DNA of 33,671 bases from Phenylobacterium sp. (lineage in GTDB: Bacteria; Pseudomonadota; Alphaproteobacteria; Caulobacterales; Caulobacteraceae), in the NCBI RefSeq assembly GCF_016793285.1, contig NZ_JAEUMO010000092.1:1-33671 (forward strand), read 5' to 3'. The position numbers and the translations under genes are program-made. Below, one piece after another: positions 15,635-23,077 of the stretch. The first letter of the stretch is position 1; each line of letters opens with the position of its first letter. Below the pieces are notes generated by a model. That model saw nothing but the letters and a program-made list of their open reading frames with translations, was not told the DNA's origin and ran no database searches.

Positions 15635-17272
15635 ATGATCCGGGCCCTCACAGCACCGTTCCGCCGGCTTGGCCGCCCTTCCGCCGACACGGACAAGGGC
15701 GCGATCGATGACGGCCCCCTGCTCGCCGGCTACAAGCGCGCGCCGAGGCGATCGCTGGTCCTCCTGCTGCTCGCGGCGCTCGCGCTCGCTTGTTTCGCCT
15801 ATGGCTTCATGTTCGGGGTGTCCGCTCCGGCGCGCATGATGCCGTTCACGGTCCCGATCGTGGTGTTGGCAGGTCTCACGATCTGGGCGCTGCCCCCCGG
15901 GGACTACGCGCCGACCAAGCTGATCGAGCCGCTGTTCATCGCCTTCTTCGCCGCGATGGTGCTCTGGCCGAACTACCTGGCGATCGCGCTCCCGAGCCTC
16001 CCGTGGCTGACGCTGCTGCGGATCATCGGTGTCCCGCTGGTGCTGGTGATGCTGATCTGCGTATCCGTGTCGAAGCGCTTCCGAACCGAGATGAAGGATA
16101 TCGTCAGCACCGACAAACTCCTGTGGCAACTTCTTGCTCTGTTGGTCCTCATTCAGGCTCTGACGATCGCGCTGTCTTCGGACCCCGGTCAGAGCCTCAA
16201 TCGCTTCATAATCGCGCAGGTGAACCAGACGGCGATCTTCTTCGCCGCCTGCTATGTCTTCACCCGCGAGCGTCTACTCGAGCAGTGGGTGCGCATGCTG
16301 CTCATCATGCTCGTGATCCTCTCCCTCTTCGGACTCTGGGAGTGGCGGCTGCAGCTCCTGCCGTGGGCGGGCCACATCCCCTCCTATCTCAAGGTCGAGG
16401 ACGAGGCGGTGCAGCGGATCCTGTCGCCGCGGGCGCGGGCGTCGACGGGCATCTATCGCGTGCATAGCACGGCGACCACGCCGCTCGGCCTCGCCGAGAT
16501 CCTCGGCATGTCGATGCCCTTTGCCATGCACTTCCTGTTCGACCGCTACCCGCTCTGGATGCGCGTGGCGGCGGCGGCCTACATACCCTTCACGGTCAAC
16601 GTGATCCTCCTGACCGACTCGCGTCTCGGCGTGGTCGCCTCGCTGGCCTCGGTGATCTTCTACCTGCTGATCTGGGCGCTCCTGCGCTGGCGCCAGAACC
16701 GCGACAGCGTCTTCGGTCCGGCGATCTCGCTGGCCTATCCGGCCATCTTCACGGGCTTTGTCGCCGCGACGTTCTTCATCGGCCGCCTGCGCGCCCAGGT
16801 GTGGGGCGACGGCTCGCAGCGGGCGAGCACCGAGAGCCGCATCGACCAGTGGATCATGGGCATCCCCAAGATCATCCGGAACCCCCTGGGCTACGGCCTC
16901 GGGCGGGGCGCCGACGAACTCGGCTTCGCCAACGGCGCAGGGGTGATCACGATCGACTCCTACTTCCTCAGCGTGCTCCTGGAACTCGGCGTGCTGGGCT
17001 TCATCGTCTATTTCGGCTTGCTGGCGCGCGGAGCGTTCGTCGGCGCGCGAACGGTGATCTCGTCACGGCTCGACCAGGAGCTTCGGCTCCTCGTGCCGCT
17101 GTCGGTGACGATCATCAACTTCATCATCGTGAAGTCGGTTTTCAGCCAGGACGCCAACCACCCGCTGATCTTCATGATGCTGGGGGCCATCGTGGCCGCG
17201 TCGTACCGGGCCAGGAAGGCCGAGCAGGCCTCAGCCTCCCAGGTTGCGAGCGACGCCCCTACGCCCCGTTGA
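15635..17272 (+). CDS. O-antigen polymerase/ligase-like membrane protein (Wzy-type)
   Basis: A 545-residue polytopic protein with about 11-13 transmembrane helices and a large periplasmic loop (about residues 245-295, SYLKVEDEAVQRIL to YRVHSTATTPLG). A second loop includes STESRIDQWIMGIPKIIRNP followed by LGYGLG. The R-h-x-x-W...G-x-G arrangement is the Wzy_C/O-antigen ligase signature. It should polymerise repeat units in the periplasm (Wzy) or, less likely, ligate chains to an acceptor. It starts at ATG 15635, 60 bp after the Alg14-Alg13 gene. Its 3' end overlaps the stop of the minus-strand ATPase-like gene by 14 bp (tail-to-tail), so the two transcripts are antisense to each other at their ends. 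Confidence 0.9.
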   Translation: MIRALTAPFRRLGRPSADTDKGAIDDGPLLAGYKRAPRRSLVLLLLAALALACFAYGFMFGVSAPARMMPFTVPIVVLAGLTIWALPPGDYAPTKLIEPLFIAFFAAMVLWPNYLAIALPSLPWLTLLRIIGVPLVLVMLICVSVSKRFRTEMKDIVSTDKLLWQLLALLVLIQALTIALSSDPGQSLNRFIIAQVNQTAIFFAACYVFTRERLLEQWVRMLLIMLVILSLFGLWEWRLQLLPWAGHIPSYLKVEDEAVQRILSPRARASTGIYRVHSTATTPLGLAEILGMSMPFAMHFLFDRYPLWMRVAAAAYIPFTVNVILLTDSRLGVVASLASVIFYLLIWALLRWRQNRDSVFGPAISLAYPAIFTGFVAATFFIGRLRAQVWGDGSQRASTESRIDQWIMGIPKIIRNPLGYGLGRGADELGFANGAGVITIDSYFLSVLLELGVLGFIVYFGLLARGAFVGARTVISSRLDQELRLLVPLSVTIINFIIVKSVFSQDANHPLIFMMLGAIVAASYRARKAEQASASQVASDAPTPR

Positions 17273-18011
17273 GGATCGTTCCGACCACGACCGCGCCGTC
17301 CTGAACAAGTTCCTGCCGTAGCTTCGCGACGTCGTCGACGTAGCTGGTGCTGCGACGCGCCACGATCATCGCGTAACCCACGGCCGCCGCGATCACGCGG
17401 GCATCCGCCGAGCGGTTCGACGGGGGCGTATCGACCACGAGGCAGGTAAACTCCCGCATCGCGCGTCGGACGAACGCGTGGAAGCGCTCGCCTGTGAGCA
17501 ATTCCTGGGAGTCGGCAACGGCGGCGCCGGCATAGGTCAGGGAGAGACCCGGAAGGACGTCTTCGTGAATCAGGTCGATGAACTCGCCTTCGCCCGATCG
17601 CAGGTGCGCCTCCAGACTGACCGGCACGGCGGACGGCCGGATGTAGTCCGACAGGGAGGGTTGCCTGAGGTTCGCGTCGACGAGCAGCGTCGATACGCCC
17701 CTGTCGGCCATGGCGACGGCCAGATTCGCCGCCACGAAGCTGACTCCCGCGCCACGCGCCGCGCCGCACATCACAAGGCCGCGGCGCCCCGCCTCGACAT
17801 GCCGGCTGACCACGGCGTCGGCGCACTCGCGCAACGCGTCATCCTGCCTGGAGTGCGGCGCAGACAGGACGACGAGATTGGGCGAGAATTCGTACTCGCC
17901 GTCGGACAGGCGAGCGTTGGGCGCGACCTGGGCGACCGGGCGCGCGCGATCCTTCCGCAGTTTGCGCGCCTTCTCGGGCCTCGCATCCCTCTTGCTCCCG
18001 GGGCGGAGCAT
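17259..18011 (-). CDS. CpsD/BY-kinase-like ATPase, degenerate Walker A (copy 2)
   Basis: A 250-residue paralogue of the protein at 8915-9625. A basic N-terminal tail (RPEKARKLRKDRARP) precedes the ATPase fold. Walker A' is TLLVDANLRQPS (Asp112, Arg116; the second Asp is Asn114) and Walker B is CLVVDTPPS (Asp194). The Walker A loop is GAARGAGVSF, with Val90 at the catalytic lysine position, so it departs from the consensus even more than copy 1. There is no C-terminal tyrosine cluster. The ATG at 18011 shares one base with the stop of the upstream co-polymerase (TGATG); a start at 18041 would overlap that gene by 31 bp and is less likely. It probably partners the co-polymerase at 18011-19348. 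Confidence 0.85.
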   Translation of the reverse strand: MLRPGSKRDARPEKARKLRKDRARPVAQVAPNARLSDGEYEFSPNLVVLSAPHSRQDDALRECADAVVSRHVEAGRRGLVMCGAARGAGVSFVAANLAVAMADRGVSTLLVDANLRQPSLSDYIRPSAVPVSLEAHLRSGEGEFIDLIHEDVLPGLSLTYAGAAVADSQELLTGERFHAFVRRAMREFTCLVVDTPPSNRSADARVIAAAVGYAMIVARRSTSYVDDVAKLRQELVQDGAVVVGTILNGA

Positions 18012-19348
18012 CAAGCCGCGACGGCTCGGCGGTGACGCCAAGGCCGTCGCCGCATCCAGGCCGCAGCCCTGCGGCGGACCTGGGGCGCCGTCGGGATCTG
18101 GCCGAACAACGGCGCCTCGGCCGCGACCTGAAGGTCTTCCGCCCTGCGGACCCTGCGCGCCATCAGCTCGGTCATCCCGGCGATGAGAACGCCCAGCACC
18201 AGGCCCAGCGCGCCCGATCCGCCGAGGATGAGCAGCGGGTTGGGGAACACCGGTTTCGGCTTGGCGCTCGCCGGCCCGAGCGGCGTGATGCTCGTTTCCT
18301 TGGCCGTGGACATCTGGCGCAGTTCGGCGGCCTGCTTCAGCATCTCATTGATCTGGAACGTGTAGCCGTCGATCTCATCCTGCATCAGCCGCAGCTTCAT
18401 CACGTCGACACGCTGGCTCAGCACCTTGGACTTCTGCGCGTCGGCGAGCTGGGCGGCCAGCCGGTCACGTGTCGCCACCATTGCCGCCATCTGCTGATCG
18501 CCTGAGCCGATCCTGTCGACGTTCAGCTTGAGCTGGTCGCGCTGGGCTTCCAGCGTCTTCAGCGCCGGGTTGTTGGGCCCCAGCACACGCCTCGCTTCCG
18601 TGAGCGCCGACTCGGCCTCCGCCAGGCGCACCGAAGCCGCGGTATAGTAGGGTTGGCTCACGTAGCTTCGACCGTCGAGCCGCAGCATCTGCTTGAGGCG
18701 CGCGCTGTCGACGTCGAACTTCTTGCCTTCCTGCATCACGATGCCCGTGGACTTCTCGAGAGCCGTCTGCCGGTCCTGCGCCTGCTTGAGTTCGGCCGAG
18801 ACCTTTTCCGCACGGGCCATGAGGTTGTCGGCGCCAGCCTGCGACGAGATCGCTCGCTGTGCGATCGTCCCCTGGACATAGGCCTCCCGGACGGCCTCTA
18901 CGACGACCTTCGCGGCCTGTGGATCCGGCGCGCGGTAGCGGATCTCAAGGATGCTGCTGTCTTCGACCGGCACGGCGTTCAACGCACCCATGATCCGTTG
19001 CGCCACCCACATCGGGTACTCCGGCTTCCCGTCGGGGAGCGCGTTGTAGGCGTCGAGGAGGTCCGGGTTGTCCATCATGCCCAGGGACTCAACTGCGGGT
19101 ATCGCCACCTGGTAGTCGCGGATGAAGCTGAGTTGGGAATTGACGTAGGCGTTGAGCATCTTGTTCGGCACCTGCGCCCCGGTCACCGGGTCGGGCTTCA
19201 CGTAGTCGAGGATGACCCGGGCGGAAGCTTCATAGCGTGGCACCGAGGTGATCTGGACCGTAAGGCCGCCGGCAAGGCAGGCCAGCGTCGAGGCCAGGAT
19301 GACCACGCGACGCCCCCACAGCACGTCGAAGATGTGCCCGAGCTTCAT
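18011..19348 (-). CDS. GumC/Wzz-family polysaccharide co-polymerase (copy 2)
   Basis: A 445-residue inner-membrane protein with the same architecture as the one at 9622-10968: a first membrane helix at about 16-33, a Wzz domain with RYEASARVILDYVKPDPVTG, coiled-coils at about 165-345 (VMKLRLMQDEIDGYTFQ), a Pro-rich KPKPVFPNP and a second helix at about 372-392. It ends with a basic tail (RRRAAAWMRRRPWRHRR). It has no fused kinase; the ATPase-like gene follows with a one-base overlap. Upstream a terminator separates it from the PEP-CTERM gene, so this pair forms its own unit. A second co-polymerase could serve a different polymer or chain-length mode. Confidence 0.9.
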   Translation of the reverse strand: MKLGHIFDVLWGRRVVILASTLACLAGGLTVQITSVPRYEASARVILDYVKPDPVTGAQVPNKMLNAYVNSQLSFIRDYQVAIPAVESLGMMDNPDLLDAYNALPDGKPEYPMWVAQRIMGALNAVPVEDSSILEIRYRAPDPQAAKVVVEAVREAYVQGTIAQRAISSQAGADNLMARAEKVSAELKQAQDRQTALEKSTGIVMQEGKKFDVDSARLKQMLRLDGRSYVSQPYYTAASVRLAEAESALTEARRVLGPNNPALKTLEAQRDQLKLNVDRIGSGDQQMAAMVATRDRLAAQLADAQKSKVLSQRVDVMKLRLMQDEIDGYTFQINEMLKQAAELRQMSTAKETSITPLGPASAKPKPVFPNPLLILGGSGALGLVLGVLIAGMTELMARRVRRAEDLQVAAEAPLFGQIPTAPQVRRRAAAWMRRRPWRHRRAVAA

Positions 19349-19427
19349 CTGCGCAAAGAACTCCTGGCCGCGACGTTCGGCTCTGGACCGCAGGATGTAC
19401 GCAAACCGTTGAGAACGCCCAAACGAA

Positions 19428-19453
19428 AACCGCCGCCCTGGGGGGCGGCGGTT
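19428..19453 (-). terminator. Rho-independent terminator after PEP-CTERM gene 1
   Basis: A perfect 11-bp stem (AACCGCCGCCC at 19428-19438, pairing with 19443-19453) with a 4-base loop. On the minus strand it is followed by TTTTCGTTT. It lies 25 bp beyond the stop of the PEP-CTERM gene at 19478 and insulates it from the co-polymerase gene starting at 19348. Confidence 0.88.
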
Positions 19454-19477
19454 CGTAATCCGTACTGGATGTCGCGA

Positions 19478-20176
19478 TCAGGCCGTGGCCAGCTTGCGAC
19501 GCTGGGTGCGGAGCACCGCACCGGCGCCGCCGAAGCCCAGGATCATGAGCGCCCAGGTGCCCGGTTCCGGGACGGCCGTGCCGATGGTCGGCGACGCGCT
19601 GCGCTGCGAGTTCGGCGAGTTCGGCGCGGTGATGATGTACTTGTGCGTGACCGAGTAGGTGCCCGGCGCGCTGAAGTCGAAGAACGTCGTCAGGTTCAGG
19701 TTGGCCGAACCGTTCGTGTTGTTGTTGAAGCCACCGATCTGGGTGCCGGCGAACAGTTGGTTGCTCGCGGAGACCAGGGTCGACAGGTCCGAACTGACCG
19801 GGCCACCGACGTTGTTCGTGGTGTACGACTGGTACTGCTTCGCGCTCAGCGGAGTCAGGTCGGTACGGGTCACGAACACGACGATCGAGGCGCCGCCGGT
19901 GTTACGGGCGTTCACATCGACCGCGTCGCTGTGCAGGATGCCCGGGCGCGGCGGAGCGTCGCCACGGACAGTGACGGTTTCGAAGCCACCGCAGTCGGCG
20001 ACGTTCGTGCAGTCACGGGCGTAGTTGAACGTGCCGTCGTCGAGATCCGAGAAGACGTTCGAGATCGTCGCGCCGCCATCGAGCGAAATGCCGATGAACA
20101 CGGCCGCTTGAGCCGAAGCCGCGCTCATCGAGAGAGCGGCGGCGGCGCCAGCGAGAAGCTTCGTAAGAGTTTTCAT
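19478..20176 (-). CDS. PEP-CTERM (PEPxxWA-type) sorting-tag protein 1
   Basis: A 232-residue exported protein. It has a Sec signal peptide (about residues 1-24, LLAGAAAALSMSAASAQA), a Gly/Asn/Thr-rich body of unknown fold with one CTNVADC pair, and the tripartite C-terminal tag: VPEPGTWALMILGFGG (202-217), a short hydrophobic helix, then the basic end RTQRRK. The PEPxxWA form is the variety processed by exosortases of alphaproteobacteria, and an exosortase is encoded at 8025-8915. The tag would be cut at the membrane and the body sent to the surface or matrix. The ATG at 20176 has GGGGTG upstream. It is a single-gene unit with its own terminator. Function of the body is unknown. Confidence 0.93.
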   Translation of the reverse strand: MKTLTKLLAGAAAALSMSAASAQAAVFIGISLDGGATISNVFSDLDDGTFNYARDCTNVADCGGFETVTVRGDAPPRPGILHSDAVDVNARNTGGASIVVFVTRTDLTPLSAKQYQSYTTNNVGGPVSSDLSTLVSASNQLFAGTQIGGFNNNTNGSANLNLTTFFDFSAPGTYSVTHKYIITAPNSPNSQRSASPTIGTAVPEPGTWALMILGFGGAGAVLRTQRRKLATA

Positions 20177-20189
20177 TTCAGCACCCCAT

Positions 20190-20205
20190 TTAACTTGTCG
20201 TTCAC
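20190..20205 (+). promoter_or_regulatory. CtrA-like motif before PEP-CTERM gene 1
   Basis: The sequence is TTAA-CTTGTCG-TTCAC, one mismatch from the Caulobacter CtrA consensus TTAA-N7-TTAAC with exact spacing. It lies 14 bp upstream of the start codon of the PEP-CTERM gene at 20176, so if bound it would more likely repress than activate. Binding is inferred, not shown. Confidence 0.3.
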
Positions 20206-20395
20206 CCTAGAGGCGGCGGAAATCCCTGTCATCCACCTTCCCCTGGCAGGCGAGTTGAAGGACCCTATTGCCAGAAAACGCCACAAATTTTGCAGGCCCT
20301 TCAGGCCGCGGAGAGACCCGAAATGGGCCAACCCGCCACGAAAACCGCAAAATTCGTGCCGTACCTACCACGTCCCGGCCCCCGTGGCGAGAAGC

Positions 20396-20410
20396 TTAAC
20401 CAACCATTAG
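20396..20410 (+). promoter_or_regulatory. CtrA-like motif in the divergent gap
   Basis: The sequence is TTAA-CCAACCA-TTAG, which matches TTAA-N7-TTAA at seven of eight positions. It lies 169 bp before the ATPase start at 20579 and 220 bp before the PEP-CTERM start. It also contains TTAACCA, close to the alternative 8-mer TTAACCAT reported for CtrA. Regulation is inferred. Confidence 0.3.
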
Positions 20411-20578
20411 ACGGATGCGGCCGCCTCCTGGATGCAATCCGGATGCAACTCGGCGATTCCGCCCCGGCGTGGCATTAAGCAAACAGAAGGCAGCACCGGG
20501 GCACTAAGGCGTCCGTGTGCTGATCGCGTGCGTAGGGCGTCTGTAGGCGAACGCGCGCGCGGACATTGGAGAGCGATC

Positions 20579-21958
20579 TTGGCAGGCTGGAATCCCTTCA
20601 GGCGGAAGACCCCCGCGAAAGCCGCGCGCGCCGAGGCGCTGCCGACGGCGGTCGTGAAGCCGCTGATCCGCGAGGCGCACCGCCGCGGCAACGAGGGCGG
20701 CGGCCTGCCGCGCTTCAACACCACCGCCAGCGACCAGATGAGCGGCCGCGGCGGCGACCGCTTCGCCCTGGTCCGCGCCAAGCTGCGCCATGCCTTCACG
20801 CCGTCGCAGCCTGTGGCGGATCGTCGCCTGTTCGCCGGCCGCGACGACACGCTGAAGACCATCATCCGCGCGATCGAGGACCAGCGGCTGCACGTCGTGC
20901 TGTACGGCGAACGCGGGATCGGCAAGACCTCGCTGCTCCACGTCCTCAGCCAGGCCGCCAGCGAGGCGCGTTACATCGTCGTCTACACGTCCTGCGGCGC
21001 GAACTCGAACTTCGACGAGACGTTCCGCGCGGCCGCCGCCGAGATCCCGCTTCTGTTCCACTCGGGCTTCTCGCCCACCGCCGAGGTCACCGAGAAGGGC
21101 TCGACCCTCGCCGACCTGCTGCCGAGCGAGCCGCTCTCGCCGCGCAAGTTCGGCGATCTGTGCGCCAAGCTCACCGGCACGCGGGTGCTGATCATCCTCG
21201 ACGAATTCGACCGCGCCGAGTCGGGCTCGTTCCGCCGCGACGTCGCCGAGCTGATCAAGAACCTGTCGGACCGCCTGGGCCGGGTGCAGCTCGTGCTGGC
21301 CGGCGTGGCCGCCGACCTGACCGAGCTGGTCGAGCACATCCCGTCGATCCGCCGCAACATCTTCGCGCTGCGCGTGCCGAAGATGTCGGAAGGCGAGGTC
21401 ATGCAGATCGTCGCCAACGGCGAGCGCGAGGCCGACCTGAAGTTCGACACGCCCGCAGGGGCCTTCGTCGTCGAGGTGGCCCGGGGATCGCCCTATATCG
21501 CCAACCTCATCTGCCACCACGCCGGCCACGCGGCCCTGGACCAGGGCCGCGCGACGGTCTCGCCGGCCGACGTCGCCAACGCCGTGGACCGCGCGATCCT
21601 GGAGTTCCAGGGCCGCATCCCGACGCCGGCGCAGGCGCGCGTGCGCCGCCTGTTCGAGCAGGGCCGCCAGGACGCCCTGGCCATGACCGCGCGCGCGGCG
21701 CTGGCCGCCGACGGCGTCTTCGACAGCGCCGACCTCGAGAGCAGCAACGAGATCACCGCCCGCAAGGCCCAGGAGGCTGTCGAGGTGCTGGTCGCCGAGG
21801 GACTCGTGAAGCCGTCGCCGGGCGACGGGCCCTCGCAGCGCTACGCGTTCGTCGAGGAAGGCCTTCCGACGCTCATCTGGATGATCTGGGCCCAGCGCAA
21901 CCTGAACCGCGAGCCGCAGGCGCAATCCCAGCCGACCCGGGCCGCCACCGCCTCCTGA
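20579..21958 (+). CDS. AAA-family ATPase (Orc1/Cdc6- or STAND-like)
   Basis: A 459-residue protein. A basic N-terminal tail (WNPFRRKTPAKAARAEALP) is followed by a P-loop ATPase domain: LFAGRDDTLKTIIRAI, Walker A YGERGIGKTSLL (109-120), Walker B VLIILDEFD (203-211), then LVLAGVAADLTELVEH and IPSIRRNIFALRVPKMS, which resemble the sensor regions. The C-terminal part looks like a winged helix (AQEAVEVLVAEGLVKPSPGD). This is the layout of Orc1/Cdc6- and STAND-like ATPases, whose roles range from DNA binding to signalling; the target is unknown. The TTG at 20579 has GGAGAG six bases upstream and is preferred over an ATG at 20432 that adds 49 unlikely residues. It ends at a bidirectional terminator. 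Confidence 0.8.
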   Translation: MAGWNPFRRKTPAKAARAEALPTAVVKPLIREAHRRGNEGGGLPRFNTTASDQMSGRGGDRFALVRAKLRHAFTPSQPVADRRLFAGRDDTLKTIIRAIEDQRLHVVLYGERGIGKTSLLHVLSQAASEARYIVVYTSCGANSNFDETFRAAAAEIPLLFHSGFSPTAEVTEKGSTLADLLPSEPLSPRKFGDLCAKLTGTRVLIILDEFDRAESGSFRRDVAELIKNLSDRLGRVQLVLAGVAADLTELVEHIPSIRRNIFALRVPKMSEGEVMQIVANGEREADLKFDTPAGAFVVEVARGSPYIANLICHHAGHAALDQGRATVSPADVANAVDRAILEFQGRIPTPAQARVRRLFEQGRQDALAMTARAALAADGVFDSADLESSNEITARKAQEAVEVLVAEGLVKPSPGDGPSQRYAFVEEGLPTLIWMIWAQRNLNREPQAQSQPTRAATAS

Positions 21959-21983
21959 TCGGACCGTTCACGGCACAAAGAAC

Positions 21984-22012
21984 AAGGCCGGCCCCGCGGG
22001 GCCGGCCTTTTT
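21984..22012. terminator. Bidirectional terminator between convergent genes
   Basis: A perfect 26-bp palindrome, 21984-22009 (AAGGCCGGCCCCG and its complement), followed on the plus strand by TTTTT and on the minus strand by TTGTTCTTTG. It lies between the ends of the plus-strand ATPase (21958) and the minus-strand EpsD-like gene (22045) and can serve both. Confidence 0.9.
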
Positions 22013-22044
22013 CGTCTGCGATCCTTCGCGGGACTGCGAGCCGG

Positions 22045-22983
22045 CTACTTGGCCTCGGGCGTCGCCGGGGCCGCGGCCGCCGGGGCCGCGGCAGGCGCGG
22101 CGGCGGCCGGAGCCTTCGCGGCCGGGGCGGCCTTCTTCTCCGGCGGCGGCTTGAAGGCCGGGTTGTAGGTGATCTTCGGCTCGGCCGCCTTGCGCAGGTC
22201 GGCGAGCTGCTTGCCGACGCTCTGCTGCGCCTTCTGGCCGCGGAGCGCGTTCATGGCGTAGGCGTTGGCCACCGTGCCGGTGAGCGGCGCCGAGCGGCTG
22301 GACGAGACCTGGTTGAAGAGCAGCGCGCCGCCCTGCGGGATCACGAAGATCTCGCCCGGAGGCAGGTTGTTGATCCCGGCGACGAGGCGCGGATCGGCCG
22401 ACAGCGTATCGAGCACCGCGGCGTTCTCCTGGTACTGCACGCCCTCGCTGTCGAGCAGCGCCTTGACCTCGCCCAGCGTCTTGAGCGGGCGCAGCCGGTC
22501 CGGCGTGATCTTGCTGGGCGCGGCGATGACCTGGTCGACGAACAGCACCCGGCGGTTCGCGAACATCTCGGGGTGAGACGACACGAAGGCCTCGGCCTCG
22601 GTGCGGCTGGGCTGGGCCAGCTTGGCCGCCAGCTTGCGCTGGTAGAGCTGGGCCAGCAGCGTCTCCTCGCCGCGCTTCATCTGCAGCGTGAAGTCGGTGG
22701 TCTTGTCGAGCTTCTCGTCCTTGGCCTTCTGGGCCAGCAGGCGGCGCATGATGATCCGCTGCAGCGCCTGCTGCTGGGCGGCCTTCATCACGGCCGGATC
22801 GCGCGATCCGAAGTTCCCGAGCTCGGCGCGAAGCTCGAGGTTCGTGATCTCCTCGCCGTCGACGGTCGCCACGACCTGGCCCTTGGCCTTGCCGCCCCCA
22901 GCCAGCTTCTTGATCTGGTCGCAGCCCGTGAGCCCCATCGCCGCCACCACGGCCACCGCCGCAAACAGCTTCGTCGCTTTCAA
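22045..22983 (-). CDS. EpsD-family peptidyl-prolyl isomerase-like lipoprotein
   Basis: A 312-residue lipoprotein: the signal ends in a GLTGC lipobox with Cys21, followed by a SurA/PpiC-type chaperone region (VVATVDGEEITNLELRAEL, then QQQALQRIIMRRLLAQKAK) and a degenerate parvulin-like part (VLFVDQVIA to GGALLFNQV). This matches EpsD-family proteins of exopolysaccharide loci, which are thought to help fold or stabilise export components in the periplasm. The last ~45 residues are Lys/Pro/Ala-rich and probably disordered. The start codon is TTG at 22983 with GGAGGG four bases upstream, the best-placed Shine-Dalgarno here. A promoter-like sequence lies just upstream and a terminator follows, so it is probably a single-gene unit. 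Confidence 0.85.
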   Translation of the reverse strand: MKATKLFAAVAVVAAMGLTGCDQIKKLAGGGKAKGQVVATVDGEEITNLELRAELGNFGSRDPAVMKAAQQQALQRIIMRRLLAQKAKDEKLDKTTDFTLQMKRGEETLLAQLYQRKLAAKLAQPSRTEAEAFVSSHPEMFANRRVLFVDQVIAAPSKITPDRLRPLKTLGEVKALLDSEGVQYQENAAVLDTLSADPRLVAGINNLPPGEIFVIPQGGALLFNQVSSSRSAPLTGTVANAYAMNALRGQKAQQSVGKQLADLRKAAEPKITYNPAFKPPPEKKAAPAAKAPAAAAPAAAPAAAAPATPEAK

Positions 22984-23028
22984 GTGTCCCTCCGTCCCCT
23001 CCCCGAGGGGTCAATCATGAGATGCTAC

Positions 23029-23058
23029 AGTATAGGAACTCGCCCGGAAATCTGTTCA
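23029..23058 (-). promoter_or_regulatory. Probable sigma-70-type promoter for the EpsD-like gene
   Basis: On the minus strand TGAACA (23058-23053) is followed after 18 bp by TATACT (23034-23029). These match TTGACA at four of six and TATAAT at five of six positions. The predicted transcription start is about 40 bp before the TTG start codon. A small hairpin, CCCCTC-CCC-GAGGGG (22996-23010), lies in the leader. Confidence 0.5.
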
Positions 23059-23077
23059 GGCGTCGCACCAACTGCGA

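Larger units (their letters stand above)
20177..20578. promoter_or_regulatory. 402-bp divergent intergenic region
   Basis: This is the longest gap in the window, between the minus-strand PEP-CTERM gene and the plus-strand AAA ATPase gene. It contains AT-rich patches (for example CCACAAATTTTGCAG near 20281-20295 and CCGCAAAATTCG near 20345-20356) that are rare elsewhere here, and the two CtrA-like motifs listed separately. A frame continuous with the ATPase opens at 20432, but its codons do not look like protein. I see no RNA gene. Promoters for both genes should lie here, but I could not define -35/-10 boxes with confidence. Confidence 0.5.

Noticed and set aside
20244-20258. Possible sigma-54 promoter TGGCAGG-N4-TTGA
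   Set aside because: The -24 part is good, but the essential GC of the -12 element is GA here, and the nearest plus-strand gene is 320 bp away.
20432-20578. Upstream extension of the AAA ATPase to an ATG at 20432
   Set aside because: The 49 extra residues look non-coding (Arg/Cys/Gly-rich, no family likeness), and the TTG at 20579 has a well-placed GGAGAG.
22996-23010. Hairpin CCCCTC-CCC-GAGGGG as a terminator for the acetyltransferase operon
   Set aside because: No U-tract on the minus strand, and it lies inside the probable leader of the EpsD-like gene rather than just after the operon's end.
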